Shown piece by piece: positions 25,807 to 33,693 of a stretch of DNA of 49,555 nucleotides. The stretch's first letter is position 1, and every line of letters starts with the position of its first letter. The position numbers were made by a program, and so were the translations under genes. The DNA is taken from positions 1 to 49,555 of the forward strand of contig LNFL01000162.1 in the NCBI GenBank assembly GCA_001464275.1. The letters run 5' to 3'. The stretch comes from Actinobacteria bacterium Ga0077560 (GTDB lineage: Bacteria; Actinomycetota; Thermoleophilia; Miltoncostaeales; Miltoncostaeaceae). The notes under the pieces were generated by a model. It saw only the letters and a program-made list of their open reading frames with translations, ran no database searches and was not told the DNA's origin.

Positions 25807-26528
25807 GCGACCGCCGCCGCGGTGACCGAGAGTCGGGTGCCGGAGAGGCGGATCTCGTAGCGGATGCGCTCCCCGCGGGCCGCGTCGGTGATCTCCACGA
25901 AGACCCCCGCCCGGGCGCCCCGGCGCGTGATCCGGCCCGTTTCCACGGCACCCGTCGTGGTTGCGGCGAACCAGCGGCCCGACGCCAGCGTGGTGCCGGT
26001 GATGCGGGCTCCGTCCCGCCGGGCGACCACGCGGATGACGCTCGCATCACCCCGGCGCACGGCGCTCAGCACGAACACCACGCCGTTGTCGGTCACCCTG
26101 CCCACGGTGAGCGTGGCCGGGCACCGGTACGGCACCGTGAAGGCCTGCACTGCGCCGGGTGGACGGTCCCCCGGGTAGGCGACGCGCAGCCGGGTGTAGC
26201 CGAACGCGGATCCGCTGCAGCGGACCCTGCGGTCGGCGCGGACCGTCGCCGGGAAGGACACGAACGTCCCGCCCGCGCAGGTGGGGTCGCACGTGTTGGT
26301 GTTGAGGGTCCCCGTGGCCGTGGCGGTGCCCGCCCTCCACCGGGTCCAGGCGAGGTCGGTGAGGACGGCGTTGCCGTCTCCGCAGGCCAGGACGATGCGG
26401 GCGGGCCGCTCGGTGTCCCTCGCGCAGTCCGCTCGGATGACGGTGGGCGTCGCGGTGCCGGCCGGGGCGGACGGCGCGATCACCAGGCAGGCGGCGGCCA
26501 CGGCGAGGATGAGGCGGCGGGTGGTCAT
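25803..26528 (-). CDS. Secreted hypothetical protein with paired cysteines
   Basis: A 241-residue protein with a signal peptide (MTTRRLILAVAAACLVIAPS, cleavage near 23-26). The mature N-terminal half has DCARD, LACGDGNAVLTDLAW, NTCDPTCAGGTFV and YRCP, suggesting disulfides. It resembles small secreted proteins often seen in Thermoleophilia by memory. The C-terminal half is a beta-rich stretch with many Arg/Thr. No function is known. Both ends overlap neighbours by 4 nt (cyclase upstream, SDR downstream), so it is made together with them. Confidence 0.65.
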   Translation of the reverse strand: MTTRRLILAVAAACLVIAPSAPAGTATPTVIRADCARDTERPARIVLACGDGNAVLTDLAWTRWRAGTATATGTLNTNTCDPTCAGGTFVSFPATVRADRRVRCSGSAFGYTRLRVAYPGDRPPGAVQAFTVPYRCPATLTVGRVTDNGVVFVLSAVRRGDASVIRVVARRDGARITGTTLASGRWFAATTTGAVETGRITRRGARAGVFVEITDAARGERIRYEIRLSGTRLSVTAAAVA

Positions 26529-28312
26529 CCGTCGACCGTATGCCCGGGCGCGGGCTCCGGTCCACCCGCGGAAAGGGTCCAGACGGAGGCGGGCACCTGC
26601 TTGCCGCGCACATCGAGCGCGCCGACGGGGGCGAGGTCCGGGGCCACGCGCGTGAGGGCCGCCCGGGTCGTGTCACCGATCAGGACCATGTGCGGCGTGT
26701 CCTTGGTGAGCGACTGCAGGCGGGAGGCGCTGTTGGTGGTGTCACCCACCGCCGCGTACTCCAGCCGCCGTTCGGAGCCCACGTTGCCGGACATCACCGG
26801 GCCGCTCACCAGGCCGATCCCCATGCGGAACGGCTCGCCGTGGCCGTTCGCGGTGTACCAGTCGTTGAACGCCGGCAGCCGGGTCCGCAGCATCTCCCGG
26901 GCTGCGTCCACCGCGCGATCCGCGTGGTCGGGCTGCTCGATGGGCGCGCCGAAGATGGCCATGATCCCGTCGCCCATGTACGAGACCAGCGTGCCGCCGT
27001 GGTCGAGGACGGCGTCGCTCATCTCGGTGAGGTAGCGGTTGAGCACCTCGATCACCGTCTCGGGCGGCAGATGCTCGGCCCGCGTGGTGAACCCGCGCAG
27101 GTCGGCGAACATCACGGTGGAGTAGATGCGCCGTCCGCCCAGGCGCTGATCGGCGCCCGCCCGCTCGATCACGTCGTCCACCACCGCCGGGGGCACGAAC
27201 CGCGCGAACTCGGTGCGCAGCCGGAACCGTTCGCGCTCCAGCAGGAAGGTGTTCACCGCAACGCCGCCCAGGCCAGCCACGATGAGCGCGAGCAGCGGAT
27301 GCACCACATCGACGATGGTCCCCGCGGCGAAGGCGAACTGCGCGGCCAGCGCGAAGGCGGCGCCGATGGCCACCACGCCCAGGAGGGTGACCCACCCGGC
27401 CCGCATCGCCGCAAGGGTGCCCAGCAGCGCAAGCGCCACGATCAGCACGGCGTCCAGCCAGGACGGGGCGTCGCGGAGTGGGACGCCGTCCAGGATCGTG
27501 GCCACGGCATTGGCCTGGATCTCGGGGCCGGCCATCTGGGCATCGCCGACCGGCACGGTGCTGGTGTCGCCGAGCCGGGGGCTCGTGGTCCCGATGATCA
27601 CGATCCTGCCGCGCAGGGCGGCGTCGGCCCGCCCCTGCAGCACGTCGATCGCGGGGATGATCCGCACGGTGTCCGCCGGGCCACGGAAGTCGATGATCGC
27701 CCCGCCGTCGCCACCGAAACCGTCGTCGCCCACCGGGCGCCCCGTCGCGGCCTCCGCGAGCGCCACCGGAAACGACGGCAGGCCGTCGAGCGTGCGCGGG
27801 ATGCGCCGGATGACCCCACCCGGTGTGCCCGCCGTGTCGAAGCCGGCGTGGCCGAAGCCGATGCCGGCCGCGCGCAGGTCCTCGGCGAAGAGGAACAGCG
27901 CCGGTTCGCCGGGACGCTCTCCGACGCCGGTCGTCGCGAGGACGAGGCGGTCGGCGGCATCGATGGCGTCCACCATCGCCTGGTCCTGGGGGCCGGCGTC
28001 GGTGGACTCGCGCAACTCGATGTCGTAGCCGATGGCGCGCGGCTTCGCGGCGGAGACCGCGCGCAGGATCCGTGCCTGGACATCCCGCGCGAACGGCCAT
28101 CGGCCGAGTTCCGCCGTCGTGCGGTCCTCGATCCCCACCACGACGATGTCGGCGGGGGGCTCCCCGTCGCCGCGGATCGCGAACCGGGCGTCCACGGTGG
28201 AGAGCTCCTGGGACTCCAGGACCCCGGCGTTCCAGGTCACCAGGCCGATCAGGGCGCCCAGCAACCCGATCGCGGCGATCAGCAGGACCCGGCGGCGGGA
28301 CGCGCGACGCAT
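26525..28312 (-). CDS. CHASE2-domain class III adenylate/guanylate cyclase
   Basis: A 595-residue membrane sensor enzyme. An N-terminal span (10-28) leads to an extracytoplasmic CHASE2 domain (about 30-280), then three membrane helices (about 290-365) and a cytosolic class III cyclase domain (about 400-575). The metal-binding Asp residues are in MFADLRGFT and YMGDGIMAIFG, and the transition-state Asn and Arg in GDTTNSASRL. All are present, so activity is likely. The product is probably cAMP, but the nucleotide choice is not proven. First gene of a coupled operon with a secreted protein and an SDR-like protein. A Crp/Fnr regulator lies 1.7 kb upstream. Confidence 0.9.
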   Translation of the reverse strand: MRRASRRRVLLIAAIGLLGALIGLVTWNAGVLESQELSTVDARFAIRGDGEPPADIVVVGIEDRTTAELGRWPFARDVQARILRAVSAAKPRAIGYDIELRESTDAGPQDQAMVDAIDAADRLVLATTGVGERPGEPALFLFAEDLRAAGIGFGHAGFDTAGTPGGVIRRIPRTLDGLPSFPVALAEAATGRPVGDDGFGGDGGAIIDFRGPADTVRIIPAIDVLQGRADAALRGRIVIIGTTSPRLGDTSTVPVGDAQMAGPEIQANAVATILDGVPLRDAPSWLDAVLIVALALLGTLAAMRAGWVTLLGVVAIGAAFALAAQFAFAAGTIVDVVHPLLALIVAGLGGVAVNTFLLERERFRLRTEFARFVPPAVVDDVIERAGADQRLGGRRIYSTVMFADLRGFTTRAEHLPPETVIEVLNRYLTEMSDAVLDHGGTLVSYMGDGIMAIFGAPIEQPDHADRAVDAAREMLRTRLPAFNDWYTANGHGEPFRMGIGLVSGPVMSGNVGSERRLEYAAVGDTTNSASRLQSLTKDTPHMVLIGDTTRAALTRVAPDLAPVGALDVRGKQVPASVWTLSAGGPEPAPGHTVDG

Positions 28313-28402
28313 GCCGGGACAGTAGACAACGTCACGGAGCGAACACGCCGGGTGTCGCGGCGGTGACGGACCGAAGTAGGCTGGCCTGGCAGCATCGACG
28401 CC

Positions 28403-30040
28403 ATGACGCTCCGCCGCCGACACCTGGTTCCGCTCGCCGCCGCAGTGCTGGTCGCGGTCCCGCTCGCATGGGCCGGGGACGGCACCATCGGCACCTTCGC
28501 CGGCACGGTTCCCGGCTTCGCGGGCGACGGCGGGCCCGCCGACCAGGCGTTGCTGGACCGCCCGCAGGGCATGGCGGTGGCCCGGGACGGGTCGGTGCTC
28601 ATCGCGGACACCGGCAACCACCGCATCCGCCGCGTCGCCCCCAACGGGACGATCTTCACCATCGCCGGCGACGGCACGCCCGCGCTGTCGGGCGACGGCG
28701 GCCCGGCGATCAACGCGCAGCTCAACGGCCCCACCGACCTCGCGGTGCTCGGCGACGGCAGCATCGTGGTGGCCGACGCGGGGAACCACCGCATCCGCGT
28801 GATCGGTCCCGACAACGTCATCCGGACCATCGCCGGCACCGTCCGGGGACTGTCCGGGGACGGCGCCGCCGCGACGGCCGCCCGGCTGGACACCCCCAGC
28901 GAGCTGGCACCCGTCGGCGACGGCGGCCTGCTCTTCGTGGACACCGGCAACCACCGCGTGCGCAAGGTCGCGGCCGACGGGACCATCACCACCGTCGCCG
29001 GCACCACCCGCGGCTTCGGCGGCGACGGCGGTCCGGCCACCGCCGCCCAGCTGGACACGCCGCGCGGGGTGGCGATCACCTCCGACGGCGGGTTCGTGAT
29101 CGCCGACCAGGGCAACCGGCGCATCCGCAGGGTCACGCCGAACGGTGTCATCGCCACGGTTGCCGGCGGCGGCGCCGGCTTCGACGCCGCGGGCGGCCCC
29201 GCGAGCGCGGCCGCCCTGGGCGGTCCCGCGGACGTCGCCCCGATCGGCGGGGGCCTGCTGATCGCCGACGCCGGCAGCGACCGGGTCCGGCGGGTCACGC
29301 CGCTCGGGGCCGTGTTCACCGTGGCCGGCGGCCGCCGTGGCCTGGGCGGTGACGGCGGCGCGGCCGCGGATGGTCAGCTCGACAGCCCAGCGGCCATCAC
29401 CTTCCGCGGCACGGGCCTGCTGGTGGGCGACACCGGCAACAGCCGCGTGCGCGCGGTGAGCGACGCCGGCGAGGTGCCCGCCGCCGAGCCCCTGCGGACG
29501 ATCCGCGTGACGCCCGGCGGTGGCAACGTGTCGGTGCGACCCCGCGGCCGTCCCGCGTTCATCGGCATCGCCGAACCGGACCTCGCCCCGAACGCCTCGG
29601 ACGTGGACACCACCGCCGGCACGATCGGCCTGACGGTGCGCGACCCCGATGGCGGGCCCGACGCCACCGCCGAGGTGTCGCTCGGGAAATTCCTCATGGT
29701 CCAGCCGATCGCCGACACCGCGATCGCCGACCTGCGGCTGAACGCCCCGCTCAACTGCGCGGCCCGGCCCACCCGCGCCGGCACGGCGTCCTCGGCCGCC
29801 CGGGCCCGCGCGAAGCGGCGCCTGCGGATCAAGGTGAAGGGGAAGTACCGCACCTCAGGCCGCTATGCCGTGGCCGTTGCCAACGGCACGGCGTGGGAGA
29901 TCAGCGACTTCTGCGACCGCACGGTCATCCGGGTGACCGAGGGCACCGTGACGGTGCGGGACCTGCGCCTGCGCCGCAACGTCCGGGTGTCGGCGGGGAA
30001 GACCTACGTGGCCCTGGCGCGCGCGCCCCGGCGCCGTTGA
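28403..30040 (+). CDS. Secreted NHL-repeat protein with FecR-like C-terminus
   Basis: A 545-residue exported protein. A signal peptide (1-24) is followed by about five to six NHL repeats (25-350), each with IAGxxxxGxxGDGGPAxxA, a GVA-type strand and ADTGNHRIRxV, which build a beta-propeller. The last 110 residues (after an Arg/Lys-rich linker) carry WEISDFCDRTVIRVTEGTV and DLRLRRNVRVSAGKTYVA, resembling a FecR-type beta domain. Propellers of this kind bind ligands or proteins outside the cell. Divergent from the CHASE2 cyclase with a 90-nt gap. Confidence 0.85.
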   Translation: MTLRRRHLVPLAAAVLVAVPLAWAGDGTIGTFAGTVPGFAGDGGPADQALLDRPQGMAVARDGSVLIADTGNHRIRRVAPNGTIFTIAGDGTPALSGDGGPAINAQLNGPTDLAVLGDGSIVVADAGNHRIRVIGPDNVIRTIAGTVRGLSGDGAAATAARLDTPSELAPVGDGGLLFVDTGNHRVRKVAADGTITTVAGTTRGFGGDGGPATAAQLDTPRGVAITSDGGFVIADQGNRRIRRVTPNGVIATVAGGGAGFDAAGGPASAAALGGPADVAPIGGGLLIADAGSDRVRRVTPLGAVFTVAGGRRGLGGDGGAAADGQLDSPAAITFRGTGLLVGDTGNSRVRAVSDAGEVPAAEPLRTIRVTPGGGNVSVRPRGRPAFIGIAEPDLAPNASDVDTTAGTIGLTVRDPDGGPDATAEVSLGKFLMVQPIADTAIADLRLNAPLNCAARPTRAGTASSAARARAKRRLRIKVKGKYRTSGRYAVAVANGTAWEISDFCDRTVIRVTEGTVTVRDLRLRRNVRVSAGKTYVALARAPRRR

Positions 30041-30047
30041 ACCGGGG

Positions 30048-30701
30048 TCAGCGGACCCGGCGCTCCAGGGCGGCCGCGTCCACCACGGTGGTGCGCCCGC
30101 GGCCCAGCACGACGGTGCCGCGCTCGGCCTCGTCGCGCAGCACGCGGTTCACCGTCGCGCGTGAGGTGCCCGCCAGCCCGGCGAGGTCCTCCTGCTTGAG
30201 GGGGATCACCGCCTCGCCGCCGTCGGGCGCGTACATGCGGGCGAGCTCCGCCAGCCGGCGCAGCACCCGCTTGTCGGCCGGCATGTAGAGCGCCTCCAGC
30301 AGGTGCTGTGAGAGCCGCCGCACCGTCCCGGCGAGCGCGGCAACGATCACCTCGGTCACCTCGTGGTGCTCGGCGCGCAGACGGTCGAAGTCGGGGCGGT
30401 GGATCGACCGGGTCTCGGCGGCTTCCAACGCCTCGACGGTGGCGGTCCTGCGAGCCGACTCGCCGATCAGCGCCAGCTCACCGAAGATCTCCCCGGGGCC
30501 GACGACGTTGAGGATCGCGATGTCGCCGACCGAGGTCTGGACGCGCACGGCGAACCGGCCGGCCACCACCAGGTGCAGGGTGTCCGCGGGGTCGTCGACG
30601 TGGAACACGACCTCGCCGCGCTGGAACGTCCGCCGGCGGGCGATCGACAGCACACGCTGAACCTCAGCGTCCGGAACGCCGTCGAAGAGCGGCCATCGCA
30701 T
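30048..30701 (-). CDS. Crp/Fnr-family transcriptional regulator
   Basis: A 217-residue regulator. The cyclic-nucleotide-binding fold spans about residues 10-125 (GEVVFHVDDPADTLHLVVAG, then GPGEIFGELALIGESARRTA). The C-terminal winged HTH has LAGLAGTSRATVNRVLRDEA as the recognition part. The phosphate-binding cassette FGELALIGESARRTA fits a cAMP-type pocket, and no N-terminal Fe-S cysteines are seen, so it is closer to Crp than Fnr. A class III cyclase gene 1.7 kb away makes cAMP sensing attractive but unproven. Convergent with the NHL gene. Confidence 0.88.
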   Translation of the reverse strand: MRWPLFDGVPDAEVQRVLSIARRRTFQRGEVVFHVDDPADTLHLVVAGRFAVRVQTSVGDIAILNVVGPGEIFGELALIGESARRTATVEALEAAETRSIHRPDFDRLRAEHHEVTEVIVAALAGTVRRLSQHLLEALYMPADKRVLRRLAELARMYAPDGGEAVIPLKQEDLAGLAGTSRATVNRVLRDEAERGTVVLGRGRTTVVDAAALERRVR

Positions 30702-30722
30702 CGGGCCTACGCTACCTCACCG

Positions 30723-30773
30723 CCGCCGTGCGGCGGGCGTGGCGCGCCCCGGTGTTGCCCGGGACGCGCCGGC
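30723..30773 (-). terminator. GC-rich hairpins after the amphi-Trp gene
   Basis: Two hairpins lie between the amphi-Trp stop and the Crp-like start: CCGCCG-TG-CGGCGG near 30723-30736, and a GGCGCG/CGCGCC-closed stem with an inner CCCGG/CCGGG around 30740-30771. They probably end the minus-strand transcript. No T-run follows, so confidence is moderate. Confidence 0.45.
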
Positions 30774-30778
30774 GCTCG

Positions 30779-31012
30779 TCAGTGCGCGGCCTCGGTGGGC
30801 CACCGCATGTCGATGTGCAGCTCCACGTGGTGCCGCTTCTGCTTGAGGTCCACGACGACCTCGACGGGGTCGAGGACGACCGTGGGCGCGTGCCACTCGT
30901 CGTAGGCGAGTGAGAGCTTGCCCTTGGCGAGCTGGTCCGCGAGGGAGTGCAACTGCTGCGCCACCAGTTCGTGCGTGGCGGATTCGCTGAGGTCGAACAC
31001 GTGCGTGGTCAT
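30779..31012 (-). CDS. Amphi-Trp domain protein
   Basis: A 77-residue protein matching the small amphi-Trp family: VAQQLHSLADQLAKGKLSLA followed by VEVVVDLKQKRHHVELHIDM and a terminal RWP with the conserved Trp. Function of the family is unknown. The ATG at 31012 has GGAAGGA about 9 nt upstream. An in-frame ATG at 31030 would place that SD inside the coding region. It stands alone between the Crp-like gene and the redox operon. Confidence 0.75.
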   Translation of the reverse strand: MTTHVFDLSESATHELVAQQLHSLADQLAKGKLSLAYDEWHAPTVVLDPVEVVVDLKQKRHHVELHIDMRWPTEAAH

Positions 31013-31111
31013 CGGTGCCGATCCTTCCATTCAGTGGGCGCCCACCACGATGACGGGCCACGGGGCTGCCATCGTCAGTGCGCGCGCCGAACTGAGCTTC
31101 GGGAAACCCGG

Positions 31112-31381
31112 TCAGTCGTCCTCGTGATGGTCGTCGCCGTCGCCGTCATCGGTGACCGCCGGGGGCGTGACCGGTTCGGTGACCGTGGTGGGCGGGGCGG
31201 GTTCCACGACATCCGTGGTGGAGGGCTCCGGACGCACGGCGTCCTCGAGCGCCGGGCTCAGACGGCCCATCGGGTCCTCCGACCGGGCCTGGCCGAGGAG
31301 CACGAGGTTGGCCGTCACCGCCGCCGCCGCGGCGGCCAGGCCCACCGCGACCGCCGCAACCCGCCTCCTGCGGGGGGTCAC
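31112..31381 (-). CDS. Small membrane-anchored protein with Asp/His tail
   Basis: An 89-residue protein with a basic N-terminus (TPRRRR), one membrane span (about 7-28), a short Pro/Thr-rich extracytoplasmic stretch and a C-terminal acidic tail DDGDGDDHHEDD. I recognise no family. The GTG start at 31381 overlaps the stop of the ferric-reductase-like gene (GTGA), so it is the fifth and last gene of the coupled redox operon. The acidic-His tail resembles the much longer one in the first gene of the same operon, and may bind divalent metal. Confidence 0.65.
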   Translation of the reverse strand: MTPRRRRVAAVAVGLAAAAAAVTANLVLLGQARSEDPMGRLSPALEDAVRPEPSTTDVVEPAPPTTVTEPVTPPAVTDDGDGDDHHEDD

Positions 31382-31962
31382 GCGGGCTCCTGCACGGTGG
31401 CCGCCGCACGGGGCGCCGTCCGCTTGGCCCTCGCCGACTTCTTCTCCACGCCAGCCCTCCACACGGTCGCGGCGGTGACCGCTCCGACCGCTCCACCGTA
31501 CATCGCGAGTACCCAGGGCTTGCCGCTGTCGGTGCCGCTCGCCAGGCCGTGGGCCGTCGCGAGTGCGAATGCGCCGTAGGTGCCGTAGTGCAGCTTGCGC
31601 CACACCTTCGCGCCGATGCGCTTGCGCAGCGAGAACGACACGTGGACCGACAGCGCCAGCCATGCCGCCAGGACGCCCAGCGAGGTCCACAGCGGGCGAT
31701 ACGGGACCATCCCCGGCACCAGCAGCGCGGTCAGCGGGATGTCCACTGCGTGGTCCATCACCAGCGCGATCCCATGGGCCCCGGTCATCACCAGGGCGCC
31801 CAGCGAGAGCGTCTTGTGGAGGTCCACGATGTCGGCCGGCCGCGCCCACGACGGACGGGCGCGGCCCGCCAGCAGCAGGCCGGCCAGCATGGTGGCCGTC
31901 ATGAGCCCGAAGGCCACCAGCCCGGTCACCCGGGCGACGATCCAGAAGGTCGGGTCGGTCAT
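31378..31962 (-). CDS. Ferric-reductase-like transmembrane b-type cytochrome
   Basis: A 194-residue membrane protein with about five or six helices. Four histidines in the family pattern are visible: VDLHKTLSLGALVMTGAHG and LHYGTYGAFALATAHG. They can coordinate two b hemes across the membrane. It lacks the FAD/NAD(P)H module of full ferric reductases, so it resembles MsrQ or the stand-alone domain often encoded with ApbE. A basic, Ala-rich tail follows. The ATG overlaps apbE by 4 nt. Electron transfer across the membrane to an external flavin or metal acceptor is inferred. Confidence 0.82.
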   Translation of the reverse strand: MTDPTFWIVARVTGLVAFGLMTATMLAGLLLAGRARPSWARPADIVDLHKTLSLGALVMTGAHGIALVMDHAVDIPLTALLVPGMVPYRPLWTSLGVLAAWLALSVHVSFSLRKRIGAKVWRKLHYGTYGAFALATAHGLASGTDSGKPWVLAMYGGAVGAVTAATVWRAGVEKKSARAKRTAPRAAATVQEPA

Positions 31963-32828
31963 GCGAGCACCCCCGCCAGCACGGGGCCGTCCTGTCCGGT
32001 GAGGACGGCCGGGACACCGAGGTCACGGGCGCGCCGGACGCCGCGCTCGTGGCCGAGCAGCAGCAGCTCGGTGGCGAGCACCTCCGCGTCGGCCGCGCTG
32101 GGCGCGGCGACGGTCGCGCGCAGCAGGTCGGTCATGGCCGGGAGGCCCGTTGCCGGGTCGATGATGTGGTGCTGGGCGACGCCGTCCCGGTGCCACCGGC
32201 GCCGGTCGGTGCCGGAGGTCGCGAGCCCGCCCTCCCGGATGGCGAGCACCAGGCCGCCGGCGCCGTCCACCTCGATGGGCCATCCGCTGCCGTCACGTCG
32301 CGGACCGGAGACCGCCACGTCGCCACCCACGATGGCCACCGCGGGGCCCGCTTCACGCATGATGGCCACGGCACGGTCGGCGGCGTCGCCCTTGGCGATG
32401 CCGCCGAGGTCGAGCTGGACGCCGGGCGCCAGCACGATCTCCCCGCCGCGCGAATCGATGCGCACATCCCCGGCCGCCGGCATCGCCGGGCCCGCGGGGC
32501 CCGGGTCGCCGGCCATGACCTCCGGGAGATCCCGGTCGTATCCGGCCGCCCGCAGCGCGGGCAGGACGGTGGGATCGAAACGGCCGCCGGTGCGCTCCCG
32601 CGCCGCCAGGGCAGCGCGGATCACCCGGGCCAGGTCGGGCCCGGGTGTGATCCGGCCGATCCGGTTGAGCAGTGAGAGCTCGGACCGGGGGTCGAAGCGG
32701 GACAGGATCTCCTCCAGCCGGCGGACCTCCGACTCGGCCGCCCGGAGCGCGGCATCGGCGGCGGGGCCCTCGGCGTCGATCAGCAGCTCCACCTCGGTGC
32801 CCATCGCCCGGAACGCATGGGTCCGCAT
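31959..32828 (-). CDS. apbE: FAD:protein FMN transferase
   Basis: A 289-residue enzyme that attaches FMN through phosphoester bonds to Ser/Thr of exported proteins. Family motifs are complete: SRFDPRSELSLLNR, TGGRFDPTVLPAL, LDLGGIAKGDAADRA, VAIVGGDVAVSGP, LATSGTDRRRW, HHIIDPATGLPA, and the Mg-binding region SAADAEVLATELLLLG. No signal peptide or lipobox is visible, so it may act in the cytosol or be exported atypically. It is the third gene of the redox operon, coupled at both ends (TGATG upstream, ATGA downstream). No protein with a recognisable flavinylation motif is encoded beside it. Confidence 0.93.
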   Translation of the reverse strand: MRTHAFRAMGTEVELLIDAEGPAADAALRAAESEVRRLEEILSRFDPRSELSLLNRIGRITPGPDLARVIRAALAARERTGGRFDPTVLPALRAAGYDRDLPEVMAGDPGPAGPAMPAAGDVRIDSRGGEIVLAPGVQLDLGGIAKGDAADRAVAIMREAGPAVAIVGGDVAVSGPRRDGSGWPIEVDGAGGLVLAIREGGLATSGTDRRRWHRDGVAQHHIIDPATGLPAMTDLLRATVAAPSAADAEVLATELLLLGHERGVRRARDLGVPAVLTGQDGPVLAGVLA

Positions 32829-33148
32829 CACGAGCTCCTGGTCGAGGCGACCGGGGCCGCCTGGGTGATGGTGACCACCTGCGGGGGCGCGGCGGCCGCC
32901 GCCGCCACGCGGCGGGAGGTGTCGCCGCGCACCTTCGCGGCGGCGTCGCGGTAGGCGCGGGCGAGCGCGAGGTCGTGGGCCGCCGCCGGGTCCACGGTCT
33001 GGACGAGGGCGGCCGGGGCGGGAGCCGCGGCGGGCGCGGCATCCGCGGACGACTGGGGGAACGGGTTCCCGGAGATGGCGACCCAGCTCCCGGCCAGCGC
33101 GAGCGCGGTGAGCGCCCCGGCGTAGCCCTTCAGGGTGCGGGCGTCCAT
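32828..33148 (-). CDS. Small membrane-anchored Ala-rich protein
   Basis: A 106-residue protein of unknown family. Residues 8-26 form a membrane anchor (YAGALTALALAGSWVAI). The rest is Ala/Pro-rich with a helix HDLALARAYRDAAAKVRGD and a Thr/Ser-rich end VVTITQAAPVASTRSS. It is second in the operon, with TGATG overlaps on both sides. It lacks the acidic tail of the first and fifth gene products. Its exposed Thr/Ser residues could in principle be modified, but no canonical flavinylation motif is present. Confidence 0.6.
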   Translation of the reverse strand: MDARTLKGYAGALTALALAGSWVAISGNPFPQSSADAAPAAAPAPAALVQTVDPAAAHDLALARAYRDAAAKVRGDTSRRVAAAAAAPPQVVTITQAAPVASTRSS

Positions 33149-33543
33149 CAGTCGTCCTCCCCATGGTCGTCGTCGTGGTCGTCGTCGTACCCGTGGTCGT
33201 CGTCGTACTCGTGGTCGTCGTCGTCGTCGTAGGAGCTGCCGCCGGACGCCGAGGCCGGCGCGGCGGCCGGCACGCGCACCACCGTGCGGGCCGGCGTCGT
33301 ACGTGCGGAGTCGCGTTCGGCGATGGCCTTCTTCAGGTCGGCCCGCGCGCGCTCGAGCTCCGCGGCCGCCGCGGCGGGATCCGCCGTCGGCTGCGTCGAG
33401 GTCGTGGTCGCGACGGTGGCGGCCACGGGCTCCGAGGACGGCTCGTCGGGGCCGAGGGCGGCGGTCTGCGAGATGGCGACGACGCCCAGGACTGCGGCGA
33501 GGCCGACGATGGCTGCGACGATGCGACGGTGTGCGCCTTGCAC
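33148..33543 (-). CDS. Membrane-anchored protein with long Asp/His/Tyr tail
   Basis: A 131-residue protein and first gene of the redox operon. The GTG at 33543 has GGAGG 7 nt upstream. Residues 8-28 are a membrane anchor, followed by a Thr/Pro-rich stretch and a probable coiled coil (AELERARADLKKAIAERDSA). The last 27 residues are almost only Asp, His, Tyr, Glu and Gly, with 16 Asp and 4 His in units such as DDDHGYDDDHDDDH. This tail should sit outside the membrane and bind metal cations or a cationic partner. Not a family I know. Confidence 0.7.
   Translation of the reverse strand: MQGAHRRIVAAIVGLAAVLGVVAISQTAALGPDEPSSEPVAATVATTTSTQPTADPAAAAAELERARADLKKAIAERDSARTTPARTVVRVPAAAPASASGGSSYDDDDDHEYDDDHGYDDDHDDDHGEDD
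33151..33231. repeat. Low-complexity GTC/GTGGTC repeat encoding the acidic tail
   Basis: On the plus strand GTCGTCGTC blocks alternate with GTGG or GTAC spacers. On the minus strand these read as Asp codons (GAC) broken by His and Tyr codons (CAC, TAC). It is an in-frame microsatellite-like tract within the first gene of the redox operon, so tail length could change by slippage. Confidence 0.85.
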
Positions 33544-33693
33544 GGGGAACCTCCGGGTGGTCGAGCTGACGGATGCAGTGTCCGTCCGGAGGCACCCGCG
33601 GCTCTCCCCCAGGATGCCCAGCTCTTTCCCAGCGGCGGGTAAGGGTTCGTCAAGGGCCGCGTCGCCGACCGCCTGACGCGCAATGATCCGGCC

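Noticed and set aside
33150-33234. CRISPR-like or satellite array
   Set aside because: The repeat units are 3-12 nt, with no spacers, and lie in frame inside a gene with SD and membrane anchor.
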